Positions 25,715-35,501 are shown, numbered from the stretch's first letter. The stretch is 64,000 nucleotides of DNA from Microbispora catharanthi (GCF_006334915.2 NZ_VDMA02000003.1:310001-374000); one strand, 5' to 3'. Notes: generated by a model not told the origin, from the letters alone. Numbers and translations are program-made.

Positions 25715-27166
25715 CTACCGGCAGATCGTGTCCCGGGCCGGCCGATCGCCGGTGACCAGGAACGCGGTGACGGTGTCGTCACCGCATGCGTTGCCGTTGA
25801 CCAGGTAGGACCCGTGCCCGCCCGAGTCGACGGCGACCATGCGCGCCCGGCTCCCGAAGGCCTCGCGCATCCGCAGGGCGCCGCTGTACGGCGTCGCCGG
25901 GTCGCGCAGGTTCTGCACGAGCAGCACGTTGGACGGTCCCTGCGGCGTGACCCGCACCGGCGCCTCCGCCGGCCGGTAGGGCCAGTAGGCGCAGGGACCG
26001 ATGTTCACCGGCATTCCGCCGGTGAGCGGGTGAGCCGCCCGGTCGCGGGCCACCAGCCGCCGGTGCAGGTCGACCGAGCTCGGCCACTCGACGTCGTTGC
26101 AGATCGTCGCGGCCACCGAGGCCGCGGCGTTCTGCAGCGCCGCGTCCGGCGCGGTGGAGGGCTCGGGGAGGGGACCCGAGCCGAGGCCCGCCCGCATGAG
26201 CCCGGCCAAGCCGGGGAACCCGGTGTCGGAATACAGCGCGTTCAGCATGGTCTCCCGCAGGACCGCGCCGTCGAGCCGCGGCGGATTGGCGCCGGACCAC
26301 GGGATCGGGGTGCGGTCCAGGCGCTCGGCGAGGTCCAGGAAGGTGCGGCGGACCGCCGCGGCGTCCGTCCCCAGGCCGTACTCGTCGTCATGGGCGGCGG
26401 CCCAGGCGGCGAAGTCGGGGAAGCGGTCCTCGACTCCCACCGAGTAGTTGGCCAGCCAGCCGCGGGCGACCTTGTGCGGGTCGGGATCGTCGTTGCTGTC
26501 GAGGATCACCCGGTCGGTCCGGCCGGGGAACATCGTGGCGTAGACGGCCCCGGCGTACGTGCCGTAGGAGACGCCCCAGTAGGACAGGCGGTCCTCCCCG
26601 AGGGCCCGGCGGATGGCGTCGATGTCCCTGGCCTCGTTGCGCGTGCTGATGCTGCGCAGCACGGGGCCGCCGTTGCGGGCGCAGGCCTCGGCGAACCTGC
26701 GGGCGTACGCGACGTTCTCGCCGATGTCACCGCCCGCCGAGGGGTAGGGCTTGAGCCGGCTGGGCGCCAGGTCGTCGTGCGCGAGCCCGCAGGAGACGGG
26801 CGAGCTCTGGCCGACCCCCCGCGGGTCGAAGCCGACCAGGTCGTAACGGTCGAGCACGGCGCTCGGCAGGCGCTTCGCCATCGTGCTCGGCCTGCTCAGG
26901 CCCGGGCTGCCCGGTCCCCCGGGGATGAGCAGCAGCACGCCCCTGCGCAGTCCCGGCCGCGCCGTACGGATCCGGGAGACGGCCAGGGAGACCGTGCCGC
27001 CCGGCTTGCCGTATGTGAGAGGGACCTGGAGCGTCGTGCACTCCTGGCGGGGGTCCAGCCCGGCGGCGGTGCCGCAGGAGGTCCAGGTCGTGGCGGCGTG
27101 AGCCGCGACCGGGGTAGCGGTGAGGGAGATCAGGGCGGCTGCGCCGATCGAGGCGATGCGGTTCAT
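25715..27166 (-). CDS. Secreted alpha/beta-hydrolase, tripeptidyl aminopeptidase-like (S33/TAP)
   Basis: A 483-residue secreted hydrolase. A signal peptide (1-24, ending AAHA) is followed by an alpha/beta-hydrolase core with LLIPGGPGSPG, DPRGVGQS, and the nucleophile elbow GVSYG in SYWGVSYGTYAG. The C-terminal TAP-like segment has an Asp in LRDPATPYSGA and a His in GGHGSYL. Enzymes of this group release N-terminal peptides from proteins outside the cell. Many Cys suggest disulfides. It ends 6 bases from the convergent mutase stop and lies downstream of the ABC exporter genes, which point the same way. Confidence 0.9.
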   Translation of the reverse strand: MNRIASIGAAALISLTATPVAAHAATTWTSCGTAAGLDPRQECTTLQVPLTYGKPGGTVSLAVSRIRTARPGLRRGVLLLIPGGPGSPGLSRPSTMAKRLPSAVLDRYDLVGFDPRGVGQSSPVSCGLAHDDLAPSRLKPYPSAGGDIGENVAYARRFAEACARNGGPVLRSISTRNEARDIDAIRRALGEDRLSYWGVSYGTYAGAVYATMFPGRTDRVILDSNDDPDPHKVARGWLANYSVGVEDRFPDFAAWAAAHDDEYGLGTDAAAVRRTFLDLAERLDRTPIPWSGANPPRLDGAVLRETMLNALYSDTGFPGLAGLMRAGLGSGPLPEPSTAPDAALQNAAASVAATICNDVEWPSSVDLHRRLVARDRAAHPLTGGMPVNIGPCAYWPYRPAEAPVRVTPQGPSNVLLVQNLRDPATPYSGALRMREAFGSRARMVAVDSGGHGSYLVNGNACGDDTVTAFLVTGDRPARDTICR

Positions 27167-27208
27167 GATTCTCGGCTTTCGATTCGTGCGGGGGTGGCGG
27201 CGGCCCGG

Positions 27209-29617
27209 TTACTGGCGGGCGCCGATGGTCTCGGCCGGGCGGGCGCGCAGGGCGAGACGCGCGGGGAGGCTGGTGGCGACCAGGGCGAGCGCGACCACGG
27301 CGGCGATCACCAGCGCGTAGCCGGCCGGGGGGACGTACGGCAGGGCCGACCCGGTCATCCCCCTGCTGAAGGCCGACAGCGTGATCAGCGCGATGCCGGT
27401 CCCGGCGAGCACGGAGACGATCAGCGCGGTCAGGGTCTCCAGGCGGAGCATGCGCAGCACCTGCCGCCGGGTCGCGCCGACCAGGCGGAGCAGGGCCAGC
27501 TCCCGCGATCGGTCCGTGGTGGACATGGCCAGCGTGTTGACCACGGCGATCGCGCTGAATGCGATGATCAGGCCCATGGCCACGTAGTTGACCTCGGCGT
27601 TCGGCGTCTGCGTCCCGGTCCCCTCCGTCGGCGACACCAGCGGTGCCACGGCGGCCAGGGCCGCACGCGAGACGGAGGGGGCCTCGACGAGCAGGGTGCC
27701 CGAGGGATCGTCGACATGACCGGCCACCAGCGCGTACGGCAGGGTCAGGTCGCCGAAGCCGAGGCCGCGAGAGTAGATCGCCGCGACCGTCAGCTCCGCC
27801 GGGGTCCCGTCGCCCAAGGTGAGCGTGAGCGCCTTGCCGACCGACAGCCCGAGCCTGGATGCCGCCGACTCGCTCAGCGCGGCCGACCCGGCGCCGAACC
27901 CGTCGAGCGAGCCGGACACGACGCCGAGGTCCACGGCCTGCCCGATCGGCCGCTCGCCGCCGTCGACGCCCTGCGCGCCGTACTTGTCCAGCCCGACGCG
28001 CACGGAGGTGCGCACCACCGAGGTGACCGCCTTCACGCCCGGCACGCGGCGCACCGCGTCCGCCGTCGCGCCGCTCACCACGTAGTCGGCGTGGGTGCCG
28101 GCGGCGGCCTGCGCGGCCGACGCGTGCCCCATCGTGGTCTGGGTGAACAGGATGGTGCAGGTCATGGCCACCAGAAGGGTCAGTGGCGCCATCACGGAGG
28201 CCATCCGTCCCGGGCCCGTCCGCAGGTTGCGCGCCGCCAGGTATCCGGCGCGGGAGGCACGCAGCGCGATGCCGAGCAGGGCGGTCGCGGCGCGGGCGAG
28301 CACCGGCCCGAGCAGGGTGACGGCAACCGTCCAGACGAGCGCGGTCAGCATCGTCACGGGGCTCGACGCCGCCTCGGTCTCGAGTCCCGACAGCACCAGC
28401 GTCAGCACGATCCCGCCGGCGACGCAGAGGACGCCCGCGATCGACCGGCCGAGGGGCAGGCGGCCCTCGCCCATGGCGGCCTCGCCCAACGCCTCGACGG
28501 GACGGATCCGCGCGGTCCGGCGGACCGAGAGGCGGGTCGCGGCCCAGGCCGCCGCCACGGCGGCCAGCAGGGCGGCCGCCGCCGGGAACGGGCTGACCAC
28601 CAGGCGCAGGTTCTCCGGCATGGCGCCCAGCTCGACGAACCGGCCGCGCAGCCAGAACCCGAGGGCGATGCCGGCCGCCGAACCGATGACGCCGGCCGCG
28701 AGGCCGACCAGCAGCGACTCGCCGCCCAGCAGTCTGCGCACCTGCCCCGGCGTGGCGGCGACCGCACGGAGGAGGGCGATCTCGCGCCGTCGCTGCTGGA
28801 CCGCGAGGGCGGCGGTGCCGGTCACGACGAGGATCGCCACCAGCAGGGACGTGCCGCCCAGCGCGCCGCCCAGGCTGATCAGCCGCACCCGCGCCTGCTC
28901 CGCGTCGAGGAACTCCACCGTGCCGCGTTCGTCCCCGGTGTAGGCCACCAGGCGCTCTCCTGTGGAGAGCACCGACGACACATCCACCGACATCCCCGCC
29001 CTGGGGAACACGCCGATCGCGGTCACCAGGCCCGGGCGTCCGGCCAGCCGGCGGGCCTCGGACGTCGAGAAGAACACGGTGTCCTGGCTCGGCAGGGCCT
29101 GCGCGGTGACCCCCACGACCCGGTACGCCTCGCCCCGCACGTGCAGGGCCGCGCCCACGGACAGGCCCGAGCGGGCGTCCACGACCACCTCGTGGTCCTC
29201 ACGCGGCGGGCGTCCCTGCGCGATGGCGAACGGCGTGAGCCCCGCCGACTCCCACCCGTGCCCGAGTGCGTGTCCGTTCACGGGGAACGTCACCTCGGTC
29301 AGCACCTTCGAGACGCCCGGCAGGCCGCGCAGCCTCGCGGCCGCCGCCGCGGGGATCCAGACCCGCTCCGAGAGCGGCTTGGCCTTCGTCTTGACCTTCC
29401 CGGAGGACTTGGTCACGGTCTCGTGGACGTTCTGGTCGCCGGCGACGATCAGCGGCGCCGCCGCGTAGCGCTCCGGCGCGACCCCGCCCCGCAGGCCGGT
29501 CTCCAGCAGCATCAGGCACGCGCAGACCAGCGCGGCGGCGCACACCAGCGCCACGAACGCACCCGTGAACGCCGCCTTGCGGTGCCGCAGGGTCTTCAGT
29601 GCGAGTCCGGTGATCAT
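27209..29617 (-). CDS. ABC transporter permease, FtsX/MacB type
   Basis: An 802-residue membrane protein. The N-terminal TM helix (about 16-40) is followed by a large extracytoplasmic domain, then three TM helices near 255-370, a second TM pair and a second outside domain, and three final TM helices near 680-790. This duplicated FtsX layout is typical of actinobacterial antimicrobial-export or lipid-release systems. Its start overlaps the ATPase stop by 4 bases (29614-29617, ATGA), so the two are translationally coupled. The neighbouring response regulator and double histidine kinase may control it, as in antibiotic-sensing modules. The substrate is unknown. Confidence 0.92.
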   Translation of the reverse strand: MITGLALKTLRHRKAAFTGAFVALVCAAALVCACLMLLETGLRGGVAPERYAAAPLIVAGDQNVHETVTKSSGKVKTKAKPLSERVWIPAAAAARLRGLPGVSKVLTEVTFPVNGHALGHGWESAGLTPFAIAQGRPPREDHEVVVDARSGLSVGAALHVRGEAYRVVGVTAQALPSQDTVFFSTSEARRLAGRPGLVTAIGVFPRAGMSVDVSSVLSTGERLVAYTGDERGTVEFLDAEQARVRLISLGGALGGTSLLVAILVVTGTAALAVQQRRREIALLRAVAATPGQVRRLLGGESLLVGLAAGVIGSAAGIALGFWLRGRFVELGAMPENLRLVVSPFPAAAALLAAVAAAWAATRLSVRRTARIRPVEALGEAAMGEGRLPLGRSIAGVLCVAGGIVLTLVLSGLETEAASSPVTMLTALVWTVAVTLLGPVLARAATALLGIALRASRAGYLAARNLRTGPGRMASVMAPLTLLVAMTCTILFTQTTMGHASAAQAAAGTHADYVVSGATADAVRRVPGVKAVTSVVRTSVRVGLDKYGAQGVDGGERPIGQAVDLGVVSGSLDGFGAGSAALSESAASRLGLSVGKALTLTLGDGTPAELTVAAIYSRGLGFGDLTLPYALVAGHVDDPSGTLLVEAPSVSRAALAAVAPLVSPTEGTGTQTPNAEVNYVAMGLIIAFSAIAVVNTLAMSTTDRSRELALLRLVGATRRQVLRMLRLETLTALIVSVLAGTGIALITLSAFSRGMTGSALPYVPPAGYALVIAAVVALALVATSLPARLALRARPAETIGARQ

Positions 29618-30348
29618 GCCGCGTACGCCCCCAGCCTCGTCATGCGCTCGGCGACCTTCTCGGAGCTCGGCGCGATCATCGCGTCCACGAGCCGGCCGTC
29701 GGCGAGGAACAGGACGGTGTCGGCGTAGGAGGCGGCCACCGGGTCGTGGGTGACCATCACCACGGTCTGGCCGAGGCTTTCCACCACCTCCCGCAGCAGC
29801 CGGAGCACGTCACGGGCCGTCATCGTGTCGAGCGCGCCGGTCGGCTCGTCGCCGAAGACCACCTGCGGCCGGGTCACCAGCGCCCTGGCGATGGCCACCC
29901 GCTGCTGCTGCCCGCCGGACAGCTGGGCGGGGCGGTGCCCGATGCGGCCCGTGAGCCCCACCCGCCCGACGATCTCCTCAAGCCACGCCCGGTCGACCCG
30001 CGCCCCGGCCAGCCGCATCGGCAGGGTGATGTTCTCCAGCACCGTCAGGGACGAGACCAGGTTGAACGCCTGGAACACGAAGCCGATCCGCTGCCTGCGC
30101 AGCTCCGTCAACCGGGTCTCGTCCATGCCGGACAGCTCCGTGCCGCCCAGCCGCACCGAGCCGGAGGAGGGCGTGTCCAGCCCCGCCGCGCAGTGCAAGA
30201 ACGTGCTCTTGCCCGAACCCGACGGTCCCATCACGGCGGTGAAGCTCCCGCCCGGGATGTTCACCGAGACCTCACGCAGGGCGGCCACCGCGCCCTGTCC
30301 CTTTCCATACACCTTGCTCACCGCGTCAAGGCGAAGCACCTCTGTCAT
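29614..30348 (-). CDS. ABC transporter ATP-binding protein, MacB/LolD type
   Basis: A 244-residue ABC ATPase. Walker A GPSGSGKST lies near residues 41-49, the Q-loop is FVFQAFNLV, the signature is LSGGQQQRVAIARAL, Walker B is VVFGDEPTGALD, and the switch His is in VMVTHDP. The closest relatives drive FtsX-type permeases, and the overlapping downstream gene is exactly that. It is divergent from the response-regulator gene with a 92-98 base gap containing both promoters. Confidence 0.94.
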   Translation of the reverse strand: MTEVLRLDAVSKVYGKGQGAVAALREVSVNIPGGSFTAVMGPSGSGKSTFLHCAAGLDTPSSGSVRLGGTELSGMDETRLTELRRQRIGFVFQAFNLVSSLTVLENITLPMRLAGARVDRAWLEEIVGRVGLTGRIGHRPAQLSGGQQQRVAIARALVTRPQVVFGDEPTGALDTMTARDVLRLLREVVESLGQTVVMVTHDPVAASYADTVLFLADGRLVDAMIAPSSEKVAERMTRLGAYAA

Positions 30349-30433
30349 GTGCTCAAGCCTGCCGACCAGCGGACATGCGGCCCAGAGACGGCTTCACCTC
30401 CTGCCCATGACGTCCTCATGATCCGGACACTGG

Positions 30434-30439
30434 TAGACA
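30434..30439 (+). promoter_or_regulatory. -10 box of the response-regulator gene
   Basis: TAGACA ends 7 bases before GTG 30447 and there is no ribosome-binding site between them, consistent with a leaderless mRNA. It argues for GTG 30447 rather than ATG 30441 as the start. Confidence 0.45.
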
Positions 30440-30446
30440 TATGCGC

Positions 30447-31055
30447 GTGATTCGCGTACTCCTTGCCGAGGACCAGCACGTCATCAGGAGCGCCCTCGCC
30501 GCCCTGCTCGGGCTGGAGGAGGACCTGGAAATCGTCGCGACCGTGGAGTCCGGAGAGGCCGCCCTGGCCGCCGCGCTGGTCCACCGCCCCGACGTCGCCG
30601 TCCTCGACATCGACATGCCCGGGAGGCTGGACGGCCTGGCGGCCGCCGCCGAGCTCCGCACGCGCCTGCCCGCCTGCCGCGCTCTGATGCTGACCGCGTA
30701 CGGCAAGCCGGGGCACCTGCGCCGCGCCCTCGGCGCCGGTGTCGCCGGATACGTGCTGAAGACGGCGCCGCCGGACGAACTCGTGGCCGCCATCCGCAAG
30801 ATCGCGGCCGGCGAGCGGGTGCTCGACCCCTCGCTCGCGGTCACCGCCTGGGACCTGGCGGACAACCCGCTCACCCCGCGCGAGGCGGACGTGCTCCGCC
30901 TGGCCGCCTCCGGCGCCGACGCCACGGACATCGCCGCGCGGCTCCACCTGGCCGCGGGCACCGTGCGCAACTACCTCACCGTGATCGTCACCAAGCTCAA
31001 CGCCCGCAACCGGACCGACGCCGTGCGCATCGCCACCGAGGCCGGCTGGATCTAA
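30447..31055 (+). CDS. NarL/LuxR-family response regulator
   Basis: A 202-residue regulator. The receiver domain has the acidic pair at E8-D9, phospho-acceptor Asp54 in VLDIDMPG, the conserved Thr in LTAYG and Lys in LKTAPP. The C-terminal LuxR helix-turn-helix reads LTPREADVLRLAASGADATDIAARLHLAAGTVRNYLTVIVTKLNARNR. The N-terminus MIRVLLAEDQHVIRSALAALL from GTG 30447 matches the family exactly. It is tail to tail with the double histidine kinase (30 bases) and divergent from the ABC exporter, so it is the probable activator or repressor of that exporter. Confidence 0.92.
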   Translation: MIRVLLAEDQHVIRSALAALLGLEEDLEIVATVESGEAALAAALVHRPDVAVLDIDMPGRLDGLAAAAELRTRLPACRALMLTAYGKPGHLRRALGAGVAGYVLKTAPPDELVAAIRKIAAGERVLDPSLAVTAWDLADNPLTPREADVLRLAASGADATDIAARLHLAAGTVRNYLTVIVTKLNARNRTDAVRIATEAGWI

Positions 31056-31094
31056 GGGCCGGCTGGATCCAGGGGCCGGGTGGATCTAGGCGGG
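31044..31094. repeat. Three tandem copies of a 17-base unit
   Basis: Units at 31044-31060, 31061-31077 and 31078-31094 read GGCTGGATCTAAGGGCC, GGCTGGATCCAGGGGCC and GGGTGGATCTAGGCGGG. They cover the stop codons of the two convergent two-component genes: unit 1 encodes the last residues of the regulator, and unit 3 contains the kinase stop. This is a recent small tandem duplication or a bidirectional terminator-like element. Confidence 0.75.
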
Positions 31095-33227
31095 CACCGG
31101 CGCGCGGTGCGGCACGCAGGCGTCCAGCGTGAACCGGTCGCCGTCGACGTGCGAGGTGAGCCGGCCGTCCAGGGCGGCGAGGCGGGTGGTCAGGTTGCCG
31201 ATGCCGGACGACCCCCGCCGCGTCTTTCCCGCGCTCACCCCGTCGTTGCGCACCCGCAGCCGCAGCCCGCTCTCGTCGGCGCGCATCGTGATCGCACAGT
31301 GGCGGGCCTCGCTGTGCCTGAGCACGTTCGTCACGGCCTCCCTGAGCACGGTGCCCAGCACGGTCTCGACCTCCGCGGGCAGGTTCGGCTCGATCGGCTC
31401 CACGGTCACCCGGATCCCGGCGGCCGACAGCACCGTGCGCGCCGACTCCACCTCGGCCGCCAGGGACAGCTTCCGCTGCTCACCCGACACCGAGCGCAGG
31501 TCCGCCCGCGCCCCCTCCGCCATGGCGACGATCTCCTCGACACGCTCCTGCGGGCACTTCAGGCGGCGGGCCAGCTCACAGGTGAGAAGGATCGCGGCCA
31601 GGGAGTGCCCGAGCAGGTCGTGCAGGTCGCGGGCGGCACGCAGGCGCTCCTCGACGATCGCGGAGCGGGCCAGGCTCTCCCTCGCGGCCTGGAGCTCCTT
31701 CACGATCTGGGCCAGGCGGAGCAGAGCGTAGACCACCAGCCCGGTGACGAGCGCGCTGACCGTGCTGTTGGCGAGGACGGGGGCGGGCAGGCCGAACAGC
31801 ATCCCGGCCCCGGCGACGCTCGCCACGATCGCCGCCGCCATCGGCCACGCCACCCGCCACGGGAACGCGAGCAGGACCGGCCCGGCGAGGAAGCCCGCCG
31901 CCCCGAGCCAGACGGGTCCGAAGACCGGGATGGGCGCGTACGTGAGCACCGCCATCACGGTGAGCGCCGCCATGTGACGCCCGTTGACGGAGCGGAGCTG
32001 CATGACGACGATCACGGCGAGGCACGCCGCGGCCGGGATCACGAGAGCGCCGGAGAGCTGGAGCAGCGCCTTGACGCTGAAGCCCACGAGGACGGCCGCG
32101 AGCACCGTGACCGACACCGCGTACGACGCGTCGTGGGCGAGCTTCGGCAGGGGCCGTCGCCGCCTTCGGTCCGCCGGGGAGTCGGGAGCGCGGGCGTCGC
32201 CGGCGCCCGTCTCGCCGGGCGCCGCCTCGATGGAAGGGTCGCGGGGAAGCGTCGCCTCCACCACGAAGCGTCCGGAGGAGGACAGACCGGTGGTGAGGGT
32301 GCCGCCCGCCTCCTCCAGCCGGAGGCCGTCGAAGCCGGGGCCTTCGGCGGTGCGGTGGCCGTCGTCGACGACCCGCAGCCGCACCCTGTCCCCCCGCTCG
32401 TCTCCCTGCTCGCTCGTCTCGATGACGCACAGCCGGGCGGTGCCCCGCCGTACGACGTCGGTGACGGCCTCGCGCAGCACGCTCGCCAGCAGCGCCCCGC
32501 CGGGACCGAGCGGCTCGGTGTGGCCGCCGCGCACCTCGACGGCGATTCCCGCGGCGTCGAGCATCGCCCGCGCCGTGACCAGCTCGGGAGCGAGGGAGGT
32601 GGCGCGGTAGTTCGCGGAGGCGGCGCGGGCGTCGGTCAGTGCCGCACGCGCGGTGGCGGTGACCGAGGCCAGCACATCGGCCGCGCCGTCCGGCTCCGCG
32701 AGCGCGCGGCGGCCGCCCTCGACGATCACCTCCAGGCTCCGCCCGAGGCCGTCGTTGAGCTCGGCCGCCAGGCGCAGCCGTTCGGCGGCCACGGCCGCGG
32801 CGGCCAGCGAGAGCCGGGCCGCGTGCATCTCGCCCGCGCGCTCCACGAGCCGGGTGAGGCCGAAGACGACCAGCGAGACCAGCACCACGGTGATCGTCGC
32901 GTCGGCCGTCGCCCCGCCGCGGGCGGCGTCGATCAGCGCCGCGCTCGCCACCACGAGCGGCGCGAGCACGCGCGCGGTATCACGATGGGCACGGGTCAGC
33001 AGCAGCGAACCGGCCAGGAACCCCAGGATCCCGGTGGAGACGCCGCCGGCGACGCTCGCCGTGTAGACGAGGACGGCCTGCGCGGCGAGCAGCCACCACT
33101 TCCTGAGCGTGAGCAGGTAGAGGACCTGCACGCCGAACACCGCCAGCGCGATCGGCGCACCCGCGACCACGTAGACGCTCGCGAGCGCGGCGAGCACAAC
33201 GACGACGATCACTCGCGCCAGACGCAC
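31086..33227 (-). CDS. Double sensor histidine kinase: degenerate half fused to intact half
   Basis: A 713-residue membrane protein made of two NarX/DesK-like sensor kinases in tandem. First half: TM helices within 1-127, a degenerate HisKA_3 box with Asn158 where His is expected (AAELNDGLG), and an ATPase domain with N-box Asn changed to Asp257. Second half: about five TM helices (370-505), an intact HisKA_3 box ERLRAARDLHDLLGHSL with His536, and an HATPase domain with Asn634 in REAVTNVLRHS and a G-box (GSSGIGNLTTR). Only the second half should autophosphorylate. It is convergent with its likely partner, the LuxR regulator, and close to the ABC exporter. A fusion by gene duplication is the simplest origin. 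Confidence 0.88.
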   Translation of the reverse strand: MRLARVIVVVVLAALASVYVVAGAPIALAVFGVQVLYLLTLRKWWLLAAQAVLVYTASVAGGVSTGILGFLAGSLLLTRAHRDTARVLAPLVVASAALIDAARGGATADATITVVLVSLVVFGLTRLVERAGEMHAARLSLAAAAVAAERLRLAAELNDGLGRSLEVIVEGGRRALAEPDGAADVLASVTATARAALTDARAASANYRATSLAPELVTARAMLDAAGIAVEVRGGHTEPLGPGGALLASVLREAVTDVVRRGTARLCVIETSEQGDERGDRVRLRVVDDGHRTAEGPGFDGLRLEEAGGTLTTGLSSSGRFVVEATLPRDPSIEAAPGETGAGDARAPDSPADRRRRRPLPKLAHDASYAVSVTVLAAVLVGFSVKALLQLSGALVIPAAACLAVIVVMQLRSVNGRHMAALTVMAVLTYAPIPVFGPVWLGAAGFLAGPVLLAFPWRVAWPMAAAIVASVAGAGMLFGLPAPVLANSTVSALVTGLVVYALLRLAQIVKELQAARESLARSAIVEERLRAARDLHDLLGHSLAAILLTCELARRLKCPQERVEEIVAMAEGARADLRSVSGEQRKLSLAAEVESARTVLSAAGIRVTVEPIEPNLPAEVETVLGTVLREAVTNVLRHSEARHCAITMRADESGLRLRVRNDGVSAGKTRRGSSGIGNLTTRLAALDGRLTSHVDGDRFTLDACVPHRAPVPA

Positions 33228-33296
33228 TCAGACCCCTTCGGCAAACGATTACCGCCCCGGCGTCGCACGGCCCCCGATCCCGGTCCCTCTACGTGA

Positions 33297-33878
33297 TCAG
33301 GAGACGACGAAGGCGGCCACGACCAGGGCGACCGCGGCGGCGACGGCCGCCAGGGCGGACGGCGACCAGGTGACGCCGGTCTCACCGGAGGAGCTCTCGC
33401 GGCGGGACCGGCTCATCTCGGTGAGCTGGTCGGCCACCCAGTCGGCGTGGGTGCGGGCGCCGACGGCCTCGGCCACCGCCCGCTCGGCCTTGTTCGCCGA
33501 CTTGGCCGCCTTGGCGGCCCGCCCTGCGGCCCTGACCCGCTCGCGGGCCGTCGCCGTGGGCGTCCAGCAGCGCACGGTGGTGTCCCCGGACTCGATCACG
33601 ATGGCGTTGGTCACGGACACGTCGTCCACGCCGCTCCAGGGGACGTAGGCGTTCCTCAGCACGTTGCGCACGCGGACGCCGCCCTCCTCGACGACGACGG
33701 CGGGCCGCAGCGCCATCACGAAGACCAGCGCCGTGATGACGCCGAGCACCGCGCCCGCGATCAGCGCGCTGGGCAGGTGGCCGTGGGCCGTCAGGTCCCA
33801 CACGTTCCAGGCGGCGAACAGCATCCAGACCCAGCCGAGGAGCCAGGCCGCCTTCGAGCGGAAGACCTGCGGCTTCAT
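33297..33878 (-). CDS. PH-domain (bPH6-like) membrane protein
   Basis: A 193-residue protein. Two TM helices lie in the first 60 residues ([36 protein letters not shown]), followed by a short bacterial PH-like beta domain ([27 protein letters not shown]), a charged helical stretch and a final TM helix ([19 protein letters not shown]). The start ATG overlaps the stop of the adenosine deaminase gene (ATGA at 33875-33878), so the two are translationally coupled. Its role is unknown; linkage to add is probably by operon position only. Confidence 0.8.
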   Translation of the reverse strand: MKPQVFRSKAAWLLGWVWMLFAAWNVWDLTAHGHLPSALIAGAVLGVITALVFVMALRPAVVVEEGGVRVRNVLRNAYVPWSGVDDVSVTNAIVIESGDTTVRCWTPTATARERVRAAGRAAKAAKSANKAERAVAEAVGARTHADWVADQLTEMSRSRRESSSGETGVTWSPSALAAVAAAVALVVAAFVVS

Positions 33879-34963
33879 GCGCGCCACTTCATCTGCGCGT
33901 AGCCAGGCTTGATCACGCCGTTGATCAGCGCCAGCCGTTCGTCGAAGGGGATGAAGGCCGACTTCATCGCGTTGACCGTGAACCACTGCAGGTCGTCCCA
34001 GTCGTAGCCGAAGGCATCGACCAGCTTGGCGAACTCCTGCGACACGCTCGTCCCGCTCATCAGCCGGTTGTCGGTGTTGACCGTCACCCGGAAGTACAGG
34101 CGGCGCAGCAGGCCGATCGGATGCTCGGCGATCGACGGGGCGGCCCCGGTCTGCAGGTTCGAGGTCGGGCACATCTCCAGCGGGATCCGCTTGTCGCGGA
34201 CGTACGCCGCCAGCCTGCCGAGCTTGGCCTCGCCGTCGTCCGACACCGTGATGTCGTCGATGATCCGCACGCCGTGGCCGAGCCGGTCGGCGCCGCACCA
34301 CTGGATGGCCTGCCAGATCGACGGCAGCCCGAAGCCCTCCCCCGCGTGGATCGTGAAGTGGGCGTTCTCCCGCTGGAGGTACTCGAACGCGTCCAGGTGC
34401 CGGGTGGGCGGGTAGCCGGCCTCGGCTCCGGCGATGTCGAACCCGACCACACCGAGGTCGCGGTAGCGTACGGCGAGCTCGGCGATCTCCATCGAGCGGG
34501 CCTGGTGGCGCATGGCCGTCAGCAGGGTGCCCACCCGGATCCGCGGCCTGCCGTCGGGCCCGGCCGAGCCGAGCCGGAAGCCTTCGAGCACGGCCTCCAC
34601 GACCTGGTCGAGCGACAGGCCCCGGGAGGTGTGCTGCTCCGGGGCATACCGGACCTCGGCGTACATCACGCCGTCGTCCGCCAGGTCCTCGGCGCACTCC
34701 GCGGCCACCCTGACCAGCGCCTCGCGGGTCTGCATCACCCCGACGGTGTGCGAGAACGTCTCCAGGTAGCGCTCCAGCGAACCGGAGTCCGCGGCCTCCC
34801 TGAACCAGATCGCCAGCTCACCCGGGTCGTACGTCGGCAGCGTGTGGCCGCATTCGCGGGCGAGGTCGACGATCGTGCCGGTCCGCAGCCCGCCGTCGAG
34901 ATGGTCGTGCAGGAGCACCTTGGGCGCCCTGCGAATCTCCTCCAGCGTGGGCAGCCTGGTCAT
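33875..34963 (-). CDS. add: Adenosine deaminase
   Basis: A 362-residue cytoplasmic zinc hydrolase that converts adenosine and deoxyadenosine to inosine forms. Zinc ligands His19 and His21 lie in LLHDHLDGG, the catalytic Glu is in HAGEG (206-210), with HGVRI near 230 and Asp298 in NTDNR. Start ATG 34963 is supported by GGAGGG just upstream; a longer in-frame start at 34996 lacks such a site. It belongs to the nucleoside-salvage set of this region with punA, cdd, deoA and the BMP-ABC importer. Confidence 0.94.
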   Translation of the reverse strand: MTRLPTLEEIRRAPKVLLHDHLDGGLRTGTIVDLARECGHTLPTYDPGELAIWFREAADSGSLERYLETFSHTVGVMQTREALVRVAAECAEDLADDGVMYAEVRYAPEQHTSRGLSLDQVVEAVLEGFRLGSAGPDGRPRIRVGTLLTAMRHQARSMEIAELAVRYRDLGVVGFDIAGAEAGYPPTRHLDAFEYLQRENAHFTIHAGEGFGLPSIWQAIQWCGADRLGHGVRIIDDITVSDDGEAKLGRLAAYVRDKRIPLEMCPTSNLQTGAAPSIAEHPIGLLRRLYFRVTVNTDNRLMSGTSVSQEFAKLVDAFGYDWDDLQWFTVNAMKSAFIPFDERLALINGVIKPGYAQMKWRA

Positions 34964-35014
34964 GCACCCTCCTCGCCGCTGTCGTTCTTCCGGCAATCCT
35001 AAGCCTGGCCGCGC

Positions 35015-35368
35015 TCACTCCTCGCGGTTGGCGGTGTCCGGGGAGAACGCGGGCAGACAGACGGCCACGTACTCCGCGCCGGACGGCCCGGAGCTGTAGC
35101 GGATCTTCTCGCCGGGCTCGCTGACGAACGCCTGGCCCGCCTCGACCACGGTCGTGCCGCCCGCGTGCTCCACGACGACCGACCCCTTGAGCACGAGCGT
35201 GTACTCGCCGAACTCCGGGGTCTGCGCGGGCTCCTCCCAGCCGGGCGGGGCCACCATGTGCGCGATGGAGACCTGCTCGTCACCGCTGTTGACGCGGCCG
35301 ACGTACTCGTCAATGACCTTGCCGCCCGGCACCGGGATGCGGGTGGGGCCCTCGATCCTCCTGACCAT
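35015..35368 (-). CDS. Cupin-domain protein
   Basis: A 117-residue single cupin barrel: a first motif-like segment (WEEPAQTPEFGEYTLVLKG) and a second one (VVEAGQAFVSEPGEKIRYSSG). Classical metal-binding His residues are mostly replaced (Pro, Glu), so it may be a non-enzymatic ligand binder. ATG 35368 gives the full barrel; an upstream in-frame start would add a non-conserved extension. It lies just upstream of add on the same strand with a 51-base gap, and may be co-transcribed. Confidence 0.8.
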   Translation of the reverse strand: MVRRIEGPTRIPVPGGKVIDEYVGRVNSGDEQVSIAHMVAPPGWEEPAQTPEFGEYTLVLKGSVVVEHAGGTTVVEAGQAFVSEPGEKIRYSSGPSGAEYVAVCLPAFSPDTANREE

Positions 35369-35501
35369 GCCGCCCAGTGTGTCAGTTGATCCGGAATAAC
35401 GTCGTATGCGCATATGTGCGCACTACGCTTCAGCGGCGCTCCGCCACCGGCCGGGGCGCCGGGGGCGCTACCGTCGGAGGGCCGTCGAGGGAAAGGTGCC
35501 C

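Noticed and set aside
25814-29728. A 1304-residue plus-strand open frame opposite the hydrolase and ABC permease
   Set aside because: It is the complement of well-supported genes and has no recognisable domain.
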